DNA of 64,000 nt, taken from the NCBI GenBank assembly GCA_938082545.1, contig CALKCL010000001.1, positions 1 through 64,000 of the forward strand. The letters are read 5' to 3'. The DNA comes from an uncultured Gammaproteobacteria bacterium (GTDB taxonomy: Bacteria > Pseudomonadota > Gammaproteobacteria > Ga0077536). Shown piece after piece: positions 51,882 to 60,688 of the stretch (position 1 is the first letter of the stretch; every line of letters starts with the position of its first letter). The notes beneath the pieces are model-generated. The model was not told the origin of the DNA. It searched no databases and was given only the letters and a program-made list of their open reading frames with translations. Both the position numbers and the translations under genes were made by a program.

Positions 51882-52535
51882 ATGTCTGTTTCACAACCAC
51901 TAATTCACGATAGGCCAAGCCACGCTGAGAGAACAGCTCTTTCGGACGCTCGTATGGTTGATGCAGCCGTTGGACTTATCTGTTCTAAGGGAGCGACAAA
52001 GACCACACTTAAAGAAGTTGGTGAGATTGCAGGTTATAGTCGAGGGTTAGCTAGTCAGCGATTTGGTAGCAAAGACAAGCTTTTTACTTTTATAGTTAGA
52101 TCAGTCGGGGAACTTTGGTTAGGAGACCTTCGACGGGCGGTGCTAGATAACGTTGGCATAGAAGCTATAGAGAAAGCTCTCGATGCGCACTACGCTTTGA
52201 TCGTTAGGGATGCACCCGCTATCCGGGCATTCTACATTCTCTGGTTTAAATCAATAGGGCCGGATGAAGAGCTGAAAAAGGTTGTAGCTAATATCCATGA
52301 CCGGCGGCGTAAAGACGTCGAGAAATGGTTGAGAAAAGCGGTCTTCACGGGGGAGCTTTCTAAAGAAGTCGATTGTAAAAGCGCCGCTCAGAATTTCTGC
52401 GCAGCGATCATTGGTGTGGTTTACCAGTGGCTGGCTAATCCAGCAGACAAAGTACAAATCAAAGCATTACATGAAACATTGAAGTTACAAACAATTTTGT
52501 CTTTGAGACGAAATTCAGTAGGGAGTATGACATGA
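51882..52535 (+). CDS. TetR-family transcriptional regulator
   Basis: This 217-residue regulator has the N-terminal helix-turn-helix MVDAAVGLICSKGATKTTLK, then VGEIAGYSRGLASQRFGSKDKLF (residues about 26-69), the TetR DNA-binding signature, followed by a helical ligand domain of normal length. It ends overlapping the icmF start by 4 nt, so it is co-expressed with the mutase and probably regulates it. The perfect palindrome overlapping its own promoter suggests autorepression relieved by an acyl-CoA or similar ligand (inference). There is no ribosome site, consistent with a leaderless mRNA. Confidence 0.9.
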   Translation: MSVSQPLIHDRPSHAERTALSDARMVDAAVGLICSKGATKTTLKEVGEIAGYSRGLASQRFGSKDKLFTFIVRSVGELWLGDLRRAVLDNVGIEAIEKALDAHYALIVRDAPAIRAFYILWFKSIGPDEELKKVVANIHDRRRKDVEKWLRKAVFTGELSKEVDCKSAAQNFCAAIIGVVYQWLANPADKVQIKALHETLKLQTILSLRRNSVGSMT

Positions 52536-55500
52536 GTATTAGAGCACAAGATGTTGCTGGCAATTTAGATATTGTGACTGAGGGATCTCCAATGAGGTTT
52601 GTCACCGCGGCATCCTTATTTGACGGACATGATGCAGCTATCAATGTGATGAGAAGAATGATCCAGGCTGAGGGAGTGGAAGTCATCCACTTAGGACACA
52701 ATCGCTCAGTTGCCGACGTGGTTCGCGCAGCAATACAAGAAGACGCTGATGGAATTGCGATGAGTTCCTATCAAGGGGGCCATAACGAATATTTCAAATA
52801 TATGGTCGATATGCTCCGAGAAGCGGGAGCCGGTCACATCCGTGTATTTGGGGGTGGTGGGGGAACAATCACACCTGAAGAAATTGCTGAATTAGAAGAT
52901 TACGGGGTGGAACGTATCTATCACCCTAATGATGGAATGAAAATGGGTCTAGATGGGATGATTCGTGATCTAGTTGAACGCGCTAGTAAAGCACGACAAT
53001 CCTCACAACTTCCCGACTCATTATCGATAGACGACTTCTATAGCGTGGCACGGACTTTATCTGCCCTGGAAGACTGCGTAATTGGGGAACAGAAGTTAGA
53101 AACACTCCGAAAAGAATGGAAAATGGCTTCCGGTACTACGCCTGTCATTGGTATTACAGGGACAGGTGGCGCGGGCAAAAGTAGCGTTACTGACGAAATA
53201 ATGTCTCGTTTCTGTCAATATTTTCCCGATAAGAAAATTGCAGTATTGGCGGTAGATCCTACCCGTAGAAGAACAGGTGGGGCACTGTTGGGCGATCGAA
53301 TCAGGATGAATAGCCTTAGACATGAAAATCTATTTATGAGGTCGATGGCTACAAGAAGGCAGCACCTTTCGACGAGCGAGATGCTAGCTGATGCAATTAC
53401 CTTTCTGAAATCAGTTGGGTTTGACATGATTATTGTTGAAACGGCAGGCATAGGGCAGAGCGATAGTCAGATTGTTGATTTGGTGGATATCTCCGCTTAC
53501 ATCATGACCAGCGAATACGGGGCAGCGAGCCAACTGGAAAAAATCGACATGCTCGACTTTGCTGATGTGATTGTTTTGAACAAGTACGACAAAAGAGGAG
53601 CGGAGGACGCTCTGCGAGATGTAAGAAAACAATGGAAAAGAAACCACGTCAAGTTTGATGCGACGGATGAAGAAATCCCCGTGTACCCTACGATTGCAAG
53701 TCAGTTTAATGACCCCGGTATTTCCTGGATGTTTTCAGAACTTTGTCAAAAACTATGTACGTTAGTAGGTGATGATAGGTGGCTGGTGAATGCTGATAAT
53801 GCTAACAAAGAACCTAGAGCAACAGTGCTGATCCCAGGACAAAGAGTTAGGTATCTAGCTGAGATAGCGGAACAAGGGAGAAGTATTAATTCTACGATAG
53901 AGACCATGTGTGAGAACGCCGCCCGTGCGCAATACTGTCATGCGGCCTTGCGGGAGATAGGGGATGACCTATTGCCTCTAGAGCTAGAGTCGTATTCACA
54001 TTCTGCTTTAACTGAGGGGTCGGATAAATCTCTTCTGACTCTAAGGCAACGTTATAATTCTTCACTCGAAGACATGGGGACTGAAGCACGACAGCTCTTG
54101 TTAGCTTGGCCAGAGAGACTTTCCGAAATAACTGCTGAAGAATACAACTACGATGTGCGCGGCAAAGTTGTCACGGGGAGCAACTATAAATTAAGTCTCA
54201 GTCGACAAAAAATTCCAAAGATAGCCCCTCCAAGGTTCGACGGATGGTCGGATCTCCTCCGATTTTTGATGAAAGAAAATTTACCTGGTGCCTATCCCTA
54301 TACCGGAGGTACATTCCCTTACAGACGAGAAGGTGAAGATCCAATTAGAATGTTTGCTGGTGAAGGGACTCCTGAGCGTACAAATAGACGATTTCATTAC
54401 TTATCTGAAGGTCAACCCGCGGCCCGACTTTCTACTGCCTTTGATTCTGTTACTTTATATGGTGAGGATCCGCATGAAAGGCCAGACATTTACGGTAAAG
54501 TGGGAAACTCCGGAGTATCCATTGCTACGGTAGATGATGCGAAAAAACTTTATTCTGGTTTCGACTTGTGCTCTCCAACTACTTCAGTTTCTATGACTAT
54601 CAATGGACCAGCACCGATTATTCTTGCTTTTTTTATGAATGCGGCGATTGATCAACAAGTAGAGAAATACCTAAAAGAAACTGGGCAATGGCCTGCTGCG
54701 GAAGAGAAAATAGCTGAAATTTTCAAAGGCAAACAGCGCCCTTCATATGTGGGGCAATTGCCACCTCAAAACGATGGTTTAGGACTTGGTTTGTTGGGCC
54801 TTTCCGGAGATCAATTGGTCGACGAAGAAACTTATCAAGAAATAAAAAACCGGACGTTAAAGTCTGTCAGAGGGACTGTCCAAGCGGATATCCTTAAAGA
54901 AGATCAAGCCCAAAATACCTGCATTTTTTCAACAGAGTTTGCAATGAAAGCTATGGGAGATATGCAGGCGTACTTTGTACAGCAAGAGATTCGAAACTTC
55001 TATAGCGTTTCAATAAGCGGATACCATATTGCCGAAGCAGGGGCAAATCCAATCTCCCAACTGGCATTTACTCTGTCTAATGGTTTCACGATAGTAGAAT
55101 ACTATTTAGCTCGAGGTATGAGTATTGATGAGTTTGCGCCTAATCTAAGTTTTTTCTTTTCCAACGGAATGGATCCTGAATACACCGTAATTGGCCGAGT
55201 GGCTCGACGGATATGGGCACGAGCGATGAGAGACCGCTATGGTGCTAGCGCCAAAAGCCAACAACTTAAATATCATATTCAAACATCAGGACGAAGTCTG
55301 CATGCTCAAGAAATAAGCTTCAACGATATCCGAACAACCTTGCAAGCTCTTTATGCGCTTCTTGATAACTGTAATAGTTTACACACCAATGCCTATGATG
55401 AAGCCATAACCACACCTACTGAGGAATCTGTGCGACGTGCTGTTGCCATTCAATTGGTTATAAACCGTGAGTTTGGCTTGAATATTTGTGAAAACACCTG

Positions 55501-55972
55501 GCAAGGGTCGTTCATTGCTAATGAACTAACGGATTTAGTTGAAGAAGCTGTCTATAAAGAGTTTGACAGTATATCTGAACGTGGAGGTGTCTTAGGTGCG
55601 ATGGATACTATGTATCAACGCTCAAAAATTCAAGATGAAAGTATGTATTACGAGCACAAAAAGCATGATGGGAGTCTTCCCTTAATAGGCGTTAATACGT
55701 TTCTTCCAAAAGAAGGGCACGAAGACGCGGTTACCGTGTTAGAACTAATGAGATCAACAGATGTCGAGAAGCAAGAGCAAATCAAATCTCTAAGAAATTT
55801 TCAATCTATCCATAACATGCAGTGTAAAGATGAGCTTGCGGCCTTACAGGAGATTGCCAGGCAACGGGGAAATGTATTCGAGAGGCTCATGACTACAGCA
55901 AAACATGCAACTCTAGGCCAAATCTCTGGAGCCTTATATGACGTTGGTGGCGAGTATAGGCGCAACATGTAG
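52532..55972 (+). CDS. icmF: Fused isobutyryl-CoA mutase (B12-dependent) with G-protein chaperone
   Basis: A 1146-residue three-part protein. Residues about 20-150 are the B12 domain, with the D-x-H motif in FDGHDAAIN (final Gly replaced by Ala, as seen in IcmF) and GGGGGTITPEE. About 205-420 is the MeaB-like GTPase, with Walker A GTGGAGKSS, VDPTRRRTGG and NKYD. About 560-1100 is the mutase barrel. At the CoA-pocket positions a Phe (GTFPYRR, about 595) and a Gln (EDQAQNTCIF, about 793) replace the Tyr and Arg of methylmalonyl-CoA mutase, which is the isobutyryl/butyryl-CoA signature. It interconverts isobutyryl-CoA and n-butyryl-CoA. GGGAG precedes the ATG, coupled to tetR. Confidence 0.95.
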   Translation: MSIRAQDVAGNLDIVTEGSPMRFVTAASLFDGHDAAINVMRRMIQAEGVEVIHLGHNRSVADVVRAAIQEDADGIAMSSYQGGHNEYFKYMVDMLREAGAGHIRVFGGGGGTITPEEIAELEDYGVERIYHPNDGMKMGLDGMIRDLVERASKARQSSQLPDSLSIDDFYSVARTLSALEDCVIGEQKLETLRKEWKMASGTTPVIGITGTGGAGKSSVTDEIMSRFCQYFPDKKIAVLAVDPTRRRTGGALLGDRIRMNSLRHENLFMRSMATRRQHLSTSEMLADAITFLKSVGFDMIIVETAGIGQSDSQIVDLVDISAYIMTSEYGAASQLEKIDMLDFADVIVLNKYDKRGAEDALRDVRKQWKRNHVKFDATDEEIPVYPTIASQFNDPGISWMFSELCQKLCTLVGDDRWLVNADNANKEPRATVLIPGQRVRYLAEIAEQGRSINSTIETMCENAARAQYCHAALREIGDDLLPLELESYSHSALTEGSDKSLLTLRQRYNSSLEDMGTEARQLLLAWPERLSEITAEEYNYDVRGKVVTGSNYKLSLSRQKIPKIAPPRFDGWSDLLRFLMKENLPGAYPYTGGTFPYRREGEDPIRMFAGEGTPERTNRRFHYLSEGQPAARLSTAFDSVTLYGEDPHERPDIYGKVGNSGVSIATVDDAKKLYSGFDLCSPTTSVSMTINGPAPIILAFFMNAAIDQQVEKYLKETGQWPAAEEKIAEIFKGKQRPSYVGQLPPQNDGLGLGLLGLSGDQLVDEETYQEIKNRTLKSVRGTVQADILKEDQAQNTCIFSTEFAMKAMGDMQAYFVQQEIRNFYSVSISGYHIAEAGANPISQLAFTLSNGFTIVEYYLARGMSIDEFAPNLSFFFSNGMDPEYTVIGRVARRIWARAMRDRYGASAKSQQLKYHIQTSGRSLHAQEISFNDIRTTLQALYALLDNCNSLHTNAYDEAITTPTEESVRRAVAIQLVINREFGLNICENTWQGSFIANELTDLVEEAVYKEFDSISERGGVLGAMDTMYQRSKIQDESMYYEHKKHDGSLPLIGVNTFLPKEGHEDAVTVLELMRSTDVEKQEQIKSLRNFQSIHNMQCKDELAALQEIARQRGNVFERLMTTAKHATLGQISGALYDVGGEYRRNM

Positions 55973-55976
55973 TCAT

Positions 55977-56798
55977 ATGTCTTTGTTCATCGACGATCAC
56001 GGACAGAAGCATGAGAGCGCTGGCTCAAACCCCAGGATTGTGTCGTTGGTGCCTAGTATTACAGAATTGCTCTTTGAACTAGGATTGGAAGAAGAAATAG
56101 TTGGTAGAACCGGGTTTTGCATTCACCCCAAAACACAAGTTGAACGAGTCCCTAAACTAGGGGGCACTAAAGATGTCGATTTGAAAAAACTGAAGGCGCT
56201 AGAGCCAACCCATGTGATTCTAAATATAGACGAAAACACTTTAGCAACTTTTAATTTGATTAGTAAATTTGTCCAAAATATTATTGTCACACACCCTAAC
56301 GCTCCCGAAGATAATATAAAATTGTATCGATTAATTGGTGGGGTTTTTAACCGTTCTCAAATGGCTGAATCTCTGGTGGGGCAATTTGAACAAAAACTAT
56401 TGTGCCTTCGACTGAATCAAAAACACTTGCCGCAGAGGAAAATTCTTTATTTGATTTGGAAGAAACCGTGGATGTCTGTGAATAGAGACACGTATATCGC
56501 AAACATGTTAAAGCTCATAAACTGCAGAGTAGTAACATATAGATGCGAGGCTAGATATCCAACATGCAGCTTGGAGTCGCTACTTTCATATGAGACTGAT
56601 ATGTGCCTGTTAAGTAGTGAACCGTACCCATTTAAGAGCAAACACATTGTGGAACTCGAGTCCCTTTTAAACCTATTTGATAAAGTACGATTGGTCGATG
56701 GAGAAATGTTTTCGTGGTACGGAAGCCGTGCTATTTTAGCTCTCGATTATTTAGACTCATTGAACCAAGATTGGCTTGCTCGGGAAACGCGTTTATGA
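55977..56798 (+). CDS. BtuF/TroA-like helical-backbone binding protein without signal peptide
   Basis: The protein has 273 residues from the ATG at 55977, which follows the icmF stop directly; a longer frame opens inside icmF. Features: NPRIVSLVPSITELLFELGLEEEIVGRTGFC, then GTKDVDLKKLKALEPTHVILN, the typical first half of cobalamin/siderophore-binding BtuF-like proteins. A second alpha/beta lobe follows (KILYLIWKKPWMSVN). There is no secretion signal, so the protein should be cytoplasmic. Its position after a B12-dependent mutase suggests handling of cobalamin or B12 precursors, but no ligand is proved. Its stop overlaps the next gene by 4 nt. Confidence 0.75.
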   Translation: MSLFIDDHGQKHESAGSNPRIVSLVPSITELLFELGLEEEIVGRTGFCIHPKTQVERVPKLGGTKDVDLKKLKALEPTHVILNIDENTLATFNLISKFVQNIIVTHPNAPEDNIKLYRLIGGVFNRSQMAESLVGQFEQKLLCLRLNQKHLPQRKILYLIWKKPWMSVNRDTYIANMLKLINCRVVTYRCEARYPTCSLESLLSYETDMCLLSSEPYPFKSKHIVELESLLNLFDKVRLVDGEMFSWYGSRAILALDYLDSLNQDWLARETRL

Positions 56799-56977
56799 AA
56801 ATAACATCGCCATGTATCAATCTGTGTGTGATTGAAGATGAACATTGTGCTGGATGCCTACGAACGAGCGCAGAAATCTCTAATTGGCTGTTATATTCTG
56901 AAACAGAAAGAGCTATCGTTATGAGGCAACTTGGAGATAGGAAGAGACAAAAGCTGGAATTAAACTTGTCGAAATAA
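56795..56977 (+). CDS. DUF1289-family small cysteine-rich protein
   Basis: This 60-residue protein starts at 56795, overlapping the previous stop (ATGA). SPCINLCVIEDEHCAGCLRTSAEISNW contains the four conserved cysteines of DUF1289 (C-x3-C, C-x2-C), followed by a S-E-T-E-R-A-I-V-M-R-Q-L helix. The cysteines probably bind metal (Fe-S or zinc). The function is unknown. It is common in gammaproteobacteria, which supports that assignment of the genome. Translational coupling to the BtuF-like gene suggests shared expression. Confidence 0.85.
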   Translation: MKITSPCINLCVIEDEHCAGCLRTSAEISNWLLYSETERAIVMRQLGDRKRQKLELNLSK

Positions 56978-57010
56978 ATGGCATTAACATATTAAAGAGG
57001 GAATTTAGAG

Positions 57011-57802
57011 ATGGATTTTGAAACCATAACATTTGAACGCGACGGTGCAGTTGCGATAATCACGTTAAATAGGCCTGATGCCGCAAACAGCTTGAATGCC
57101 AAGATGTCAGAAGAGCTGGTTAAAATAGCTACCCATTGTGACTCCAATTCTGACATTCGGGCGGTAGTGTTTACTGGTGCCGGAAAAATGTTTTCGGCCG
57201 GCGGTGACCTCCATTCCTTTGCAGCGGAAGGTGACGGAATGGCTGAGTATATGCGTTATGCAACAGCAGGATTGCACGCTGCAGTATCTCGCTTTGCTAG
57301 AATGAATGCTCCTTTCTTAGTTGCTGTAAACGGTGTCGCAGCAGGGGCCGGATTTTCTATGGCAATTACCGGTGATATGGTTTTTGCCGCCGATACTGCG
57401 AAATTCACGGAAGCGTACACTAAAGCTGGCGTTTCACCGGACGGAAGTAGTACTTGGTTTCTACCCCGTCTAATAGGCAAAGTGAAAGCAATGCAATTAA
57501 TCATGATGAACGATGTGCTGACCGCGGAACAGGCGCTTGATTGGGGGCTTATCAATGAGGTGGTTCCTGCGGATAAATTGATGTCTCGAGTAATGGAAGT
57601 AGCTCATCAGCTTGCCAAAGGTCCGACTTTGGCTTACGGCGAAGCAAAACGATTGGTTGTCGACAGCTTGAGCAATGGATTAGAGACGCAAATGGAATTA
57701 GAGACTCGTGCCATTTCGGGACTAGCGAGGGCGTCTAAAGACACCCAAGAAGGTATTGCTGCTTTTGTCGGGAAGAGAAGCCCCGATTTTAAAGGACATT
57801 AG
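57011..57802 (+). CDS. Crotonase-family protein (PaaG-like, noncanonical active site)
   Basis: This 263-residue crotonase has LNRPDAANSLN, AGKMFSAGGDLHSF (oxyanion hole), GVAAGAGFSMAITGDMVFAADTAKF and AGVSPDGSSTWFLPRLIG. Neither classical hydratase Glu is present: Ser stands at the first (GAGFSM) and Tyr at the second. The S-P-D-G-S-S-T-W-F-L-P-R-L string resembles the PaaG group, which isomerises epoxyphenylacetyl-CoA or enoyl-CoA using an Asp. A GAGG box precedes the ATG. It is 5 nt from the next oxidoreductase gene. Confidence 0.88.
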   Translation: MDFETITFERDGAVAIITLNRPDAANSLNAKMSEELVKIATHCDSNSDIRAVVFTGAGKMFSAGGDLHSFAAEGDGMAEYMRYATAGLHAAVSRFARMNAPFLVAVNGVAAGAGFSMAITGDMVFAADTAKFTEAYTKAGVSPDGSSTWFLPRLIGKVKAMQLIMMNDVLTAEQALDWGLINEVVPADKLMSRVMEVAHQLAKGPTLAYGEAKRLVVDSLSNGLETQMELETRAISGLARASKDTQEGIAAFVGKRSPDFKGH

Positions 57803-57807
57803 ACTTC

Positions 57808-58815
57808 ATGAAAGCGCTAGTTCTTAGGGAAATTGGTGGGCCGGGTAACCTCTCGATAGAAACGATTGAGACACCCACGCCGGGTAAAGGACAGGTGAGA
57901 GTCAAGCTGAAAGCAGCTGCACTTAACCGTCGTGATGTTTGGATAACTCTGGGCCAATATCCTAAAATAACCTTTCCTTGTGTTGCTGGTTCAGACGGAG
58001 CCGGTATAGTCGATGCTGTTGGAGAAAATGTATCTGATGCCTTAATAGGCAATGAAGTTGTTATTTATCCTGCACTGGACTGGGGAGAAGATCCACTGTG
58101 CGGGGGAAAAGAATTTAGAGTGCTCGGAATGCCAGACCAAGGCACTTTTGCTGAATATATCTGTGTTCCCGCGGAGTCCATATCCGCGAAGCCGAAACAT
58201 TTGAGTTGGGCCGAGGCAGCGGCTATCCCTCTCGCCGGTTTGACAGCTTGGAGAGCCGTTGTCACACACGGACAGGTTAAGGCAGGCCAAAAAGTTCTTG
58301 TTACGGGGATTGGTGGTGGGGCCGCAGGGTTTGCCTTGAGATGGGCGCTAGCCAAGGGTGCTGAAGTAGTCTGTACTTCAAGCAGTCAAGATAAAATTGA
58401 GGCCGCTTGTCGGTTAGGCGCTCGTGATGGTTATGATTACACCGATGTTAACTGGGTCAAACAACTTAAGGCTGAAGTCGGTAGTGTCGACTTAGTGATT
58501 GATAGTGCTGGAGGAGATGGCATGCCTCAAGTCCTTGATTCATTGAAAAACGGCGGTCGGTATGTCTTTTTTGGCGCGACAAGAGGAAATTGCTCTTCGG
58601 GTTTGAATATGGCGAAGCTGTTTTTTAAACAGATTCGAATTCAAGGTACGACGATGGGTATGCCTGGGGAATTCAAGGAGATGATGGATTTTGTGTCTGA
58701 AAACAAAATAAGGCCAGTGATAGATAGTGTTTATGCCTTTGCAGATGGCATAACAGCGCATCAGAGAATGTTAGATTCAGAACAAATGGGCAAACTAGTG
58801 ATAACTTTTGAGTAA
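57808..58815 (+). CDS. Medium-chain dehydrogenase/reductase (quinone oxidoreductase/alcohol dehydrogenase type)
   Basis: A 335-residue MDR protein. The GroES-like half has AALNRRDVWITLGQYP and GSDGAGIVDAVG; the Rossmann half has VTGIGGGAAGFALRWALAKGAE (about residues 165-187). LAGLTAWRAVV comes between them. The structural and catalytic zinc ligands of alcohol dehydrogenases are not all visible, so it is closer to the enoyl/quinone reductase branch. NADPH-dependent reduction of an enoyl-CoA or enone is likely. It is tightly linked (5 nt) to the crotonase upstream. Confidence 0.87.
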   Translation: MKALVLREIGGPGNLSIETIETPTPGKGQVRVKLKAAALNRRDVWITLGQYPKITFPCVAGSDGAGIVDAVGENVSDALIGNEVVIYPALDWGEDPLCGGKEFRVLGMPDQGTFAEYICVPAESISAKPKHLSWAEAAAIPLAGLTAWRAVVTHGQVKAGQKVLVTGIGGGAAGFALRWALAKGAEVVCTSSSQDKIEAACRLGARDGYDYTDVNWVKQLKAEVGSVDLVIDSAGGDGMPQVLDSLKNGGRYVFFGATRGNCSSGLNMAKLFFKQIRIQGTTMGMPGEFKEMMDFVSENKIRPVIDSVYAFADGITAHQRMLDSEQMGKLVITFE

Positions 58816-58873
58816 TTAACTGGACGACTAGGCTGCTGAATGAATTGAGATACGGGATATATGAGAGGTTAGT

Positions 58874-59668
58874 ATGGACGAAGAATTCGAAACTATATTG
58901 ATTGAAAGACCCAGTCCGCACGTTATGGTTCTTAAATTCAACAGGCCAGAACGTGCTAACGCGATGAACACCCAAATGGGCTTAGACTTAAGACAGGTAT
59001 TCTTGGATCTCTATGTGGATACAAACGATGTTCGCTGTCTCGTGGTTACAGGTGCGGGAGAAAAAATATTTAGCGCTGGAGGAGATTTAAAAGATCGACA
59101 CGGGATGACTGAAAGGCAGTGGAAAGCTCAGCATGCCATTTTTGAACAAATGGTTCGTCTTATGAAAGATTGTCCTGTCCCTATAATTGGTGCGGTAAAT
59201 GGCGCTGCTTACGGAGGCGGGTGTGAGTTCGCCTTAGGCTGTGATTTTTTATATGCATCTGAGATTGCACGTTTCGCACTCACGGAAATTACCCTAGGTA
59301 TTATGCCCGGAGCGGGAGGCACCTTAAATCTGCCTCATGCGGTAGGAGAAAGGCGTGCGCGGGAACTGATATATACGGGAAAACCTTTTAGTGCGAAAGA
59401 AGCTTACGATTGGGGATTGGTGAATGAAATTTTCCCGCTAAAAGAACTTATGAATGAGACGCTGAAGTGCGCCGAAACGATCGCCAACAATGCGCCGTTG
59501 TCTGTAAGACAAGCGAAAAAGTCGATCAGTGTGTCTATGCAGGCAGATAGAAGTACAGGTTATATGTATGAACTAGAGGCTTATAATCAAATGATTCCAA
59601 CGAATGATCGGAATGAGGGAATTACTGCTTTTAATGAAAAGCGTAAGCCAAATTTCACAGGGACATGA
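58874..59668 (+). CDS. Enoyl-CoA hydratase with both catalytic glutamates
   Basis: A 264-residue crotonase with FNRPERANAMN, GEKIFSAGGDLKDR, GAVNGAAYGGGCEFALGCD, and LTEITLGIMPGAGGTLNLPHAVG. Both hydratase glutamates are retained (GGCEFA; TEITLG), unlike the other three crotonases in this window, so ordinary hydration of a 2-enoyl-CoA to a (3S)-hydroxyacyl-CoA is expected. With HMG-CoA lyase 6 nt downstream, hydration of methylglutaconyl-CoA to HMG-CoA is an attractive but unproved role (leucine/isoprenoid route). Confidence 0.92.
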   Translation: MDEEFETILIERPSPHVMVLKFNRPERANAMNTQMGLDLRQVFLDLYVDTNDVRCLVVTGAGEKIFSAGGDLKDRHGMTERQWKAQHAIFEQMVRLMKDCPVPIIGAVNGAAYGGGCEFALGCDFLYASEIARFALTEITLGIMPGAGGTLNLPHAVGERRARELIYTGKPFSAKEAYDWGLVNEIFPLKELMNETLKCAETIANNAPLSVRQAKKSISVSMQADRSTGYMYELEAYNQMIPTNDRNEGITAFNEKRKPNFTGT

Positions 59669-59674
59669 AACTTC

Positions 59675-60625
59675 ATGAAGACGTCAAATAACCTGTCTAA
59701 TAATGTTTGGGTTAGAGAAGTGGGGACCAGAGATGGCCTGCAGAGTATAGATACTATCTTCACTACAGACTCAAAAATTGAATGGATAAAACAAGAAGCT
59801 GCTGCTGGAATTCCTGAAATTGAGGTCGGTTCATTCGTCCCCGCAAAATTGCTGCCTCAATTAGCTGACACGACCGACGTCATATCACAAACCTGCAAAA
59901 TTAATGGTTTGCGGGTGTCGGCACTTGTTCCGAATTTTCGCGGCGCAATTGATGGTATGGGTTCAGGAGTTCATCAATTAAATTACGTTTTGTCGGTTTC
60001 AGAAGCGCATAGTCAGGCAAATACAAGAAAAACAGTTGAGGAGGCGGTATTAGATTTCAGCCGCATTGTCAGTTATCGAAAAGATAATCCAGAATACCAC
60101 CATGTTCTTCTCGGAGCTGGTTTAGCTACAGCATTTGGTTGCACTATAGCCGGTCAAATTGATGAGAAAGATGTACTGAATACATTAGAAGCTCTTCTCG
60201 AATTTTCACCTGATGAAGTAGTTGTTGCGGATACAGTGGGTTTTGCGAATCCCGCTCAATGTCGCAGAATTTTCAAGCAAGTGCTTGCTATGACAGGGAG
60301 TATTCCAGTGAGTGCACATTTCCACGATACCCGTGGATTGGGGCTGGCTAATGTCGCTGCGGCTTTAGATGTAGGCGTTAGACGATTTGATGCGTCGCTC
60401 GGTGGACTAGGAGGCTGTCCTTATGCCCCTGGTGCAAGTGGAAACGTCGTGACCGAAGACTTGGTCTTCATGTTAGACGCCATGGGCATGGATACAGGGA
60501 TCTCATTGGACAAACTATTGCTCGCTCGAACGTTCATGGAAAGCAATCTAAATGGCGAAGTTACGAAAGGTGCATTTGTACATGCCGGGTTCCCCAAAGG
60601 GTTCAAGTCAGAAAGTGTATTTTAA
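59675..60625 (+). CDS. mvaB: Hydroxymethylglutaryl-CoA lyase
   Basis: This 316-residue TIM-barrel lyase starts VREVGTRDGLQS (metal and CoA-binding Arg/Asp). It contains FVPAKLLPQLADT, a SEAHSQANTRKTVEE segment, ADTVGFANP, SAHFHDTRGLGLANV and the Cys-loop GLGGCPYAPGASGNVVTED. These are the residues of bacterial HMG-CoA lyase, which splits HMG-CoA to acetoacetate and acetyl-CoA, the last step of leucine and some isoprenoid degradation. It is next to an active-type hydratase. The carboxylase (LiuB/LiuD type) is not in this window. Confidence 0.93.
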   Translation: MKTSNNLSNNVWVREVGTRDGLQSIDTIFTTDSKIEWIKQEAAAGIPEIEVGSFVPAKLLPQLADTTDVISQTCKINGLRVSALVPNFRGAIDGMGSGVHQLNYVLSVSEAHSQANTRKTVEEAVLDFSRIVSYRKDNPEYHHVLLGAGLATAFGCTIAGQIDEKDVLNTLEALLEFSPDEVVVADTVGFANPAQCRRIFKQVLAMTGSIPVSAHFHDTRGLGLANVAAALDVGVRRFDASLGGLGGCPYAPGASGNVVTEDLVFMLDAMGMDTGISLDKLLLARTFMESNLNGEVTKGAFVHAGFPKGFKSESVF

Positions 60626-60688
60626 AACAGTAAATAATTCATGTTTAGCTCATTAAGCCATGAATGTAAGAAATGAGGGAGATAGGGT

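Noticed and set aside
52532..55972. Methylmalonyl-CoA mutase
   Set aside because: The three-domain fused order with the GTPase in the middle, and the Phe/Gln pocket residues, identify isobutyryl-CoA mutase.
60637..60665. ATTCATG/CATGAAT repeat before the BVMO gene
   Set aside because: Short, AT-rich and likely by chance.
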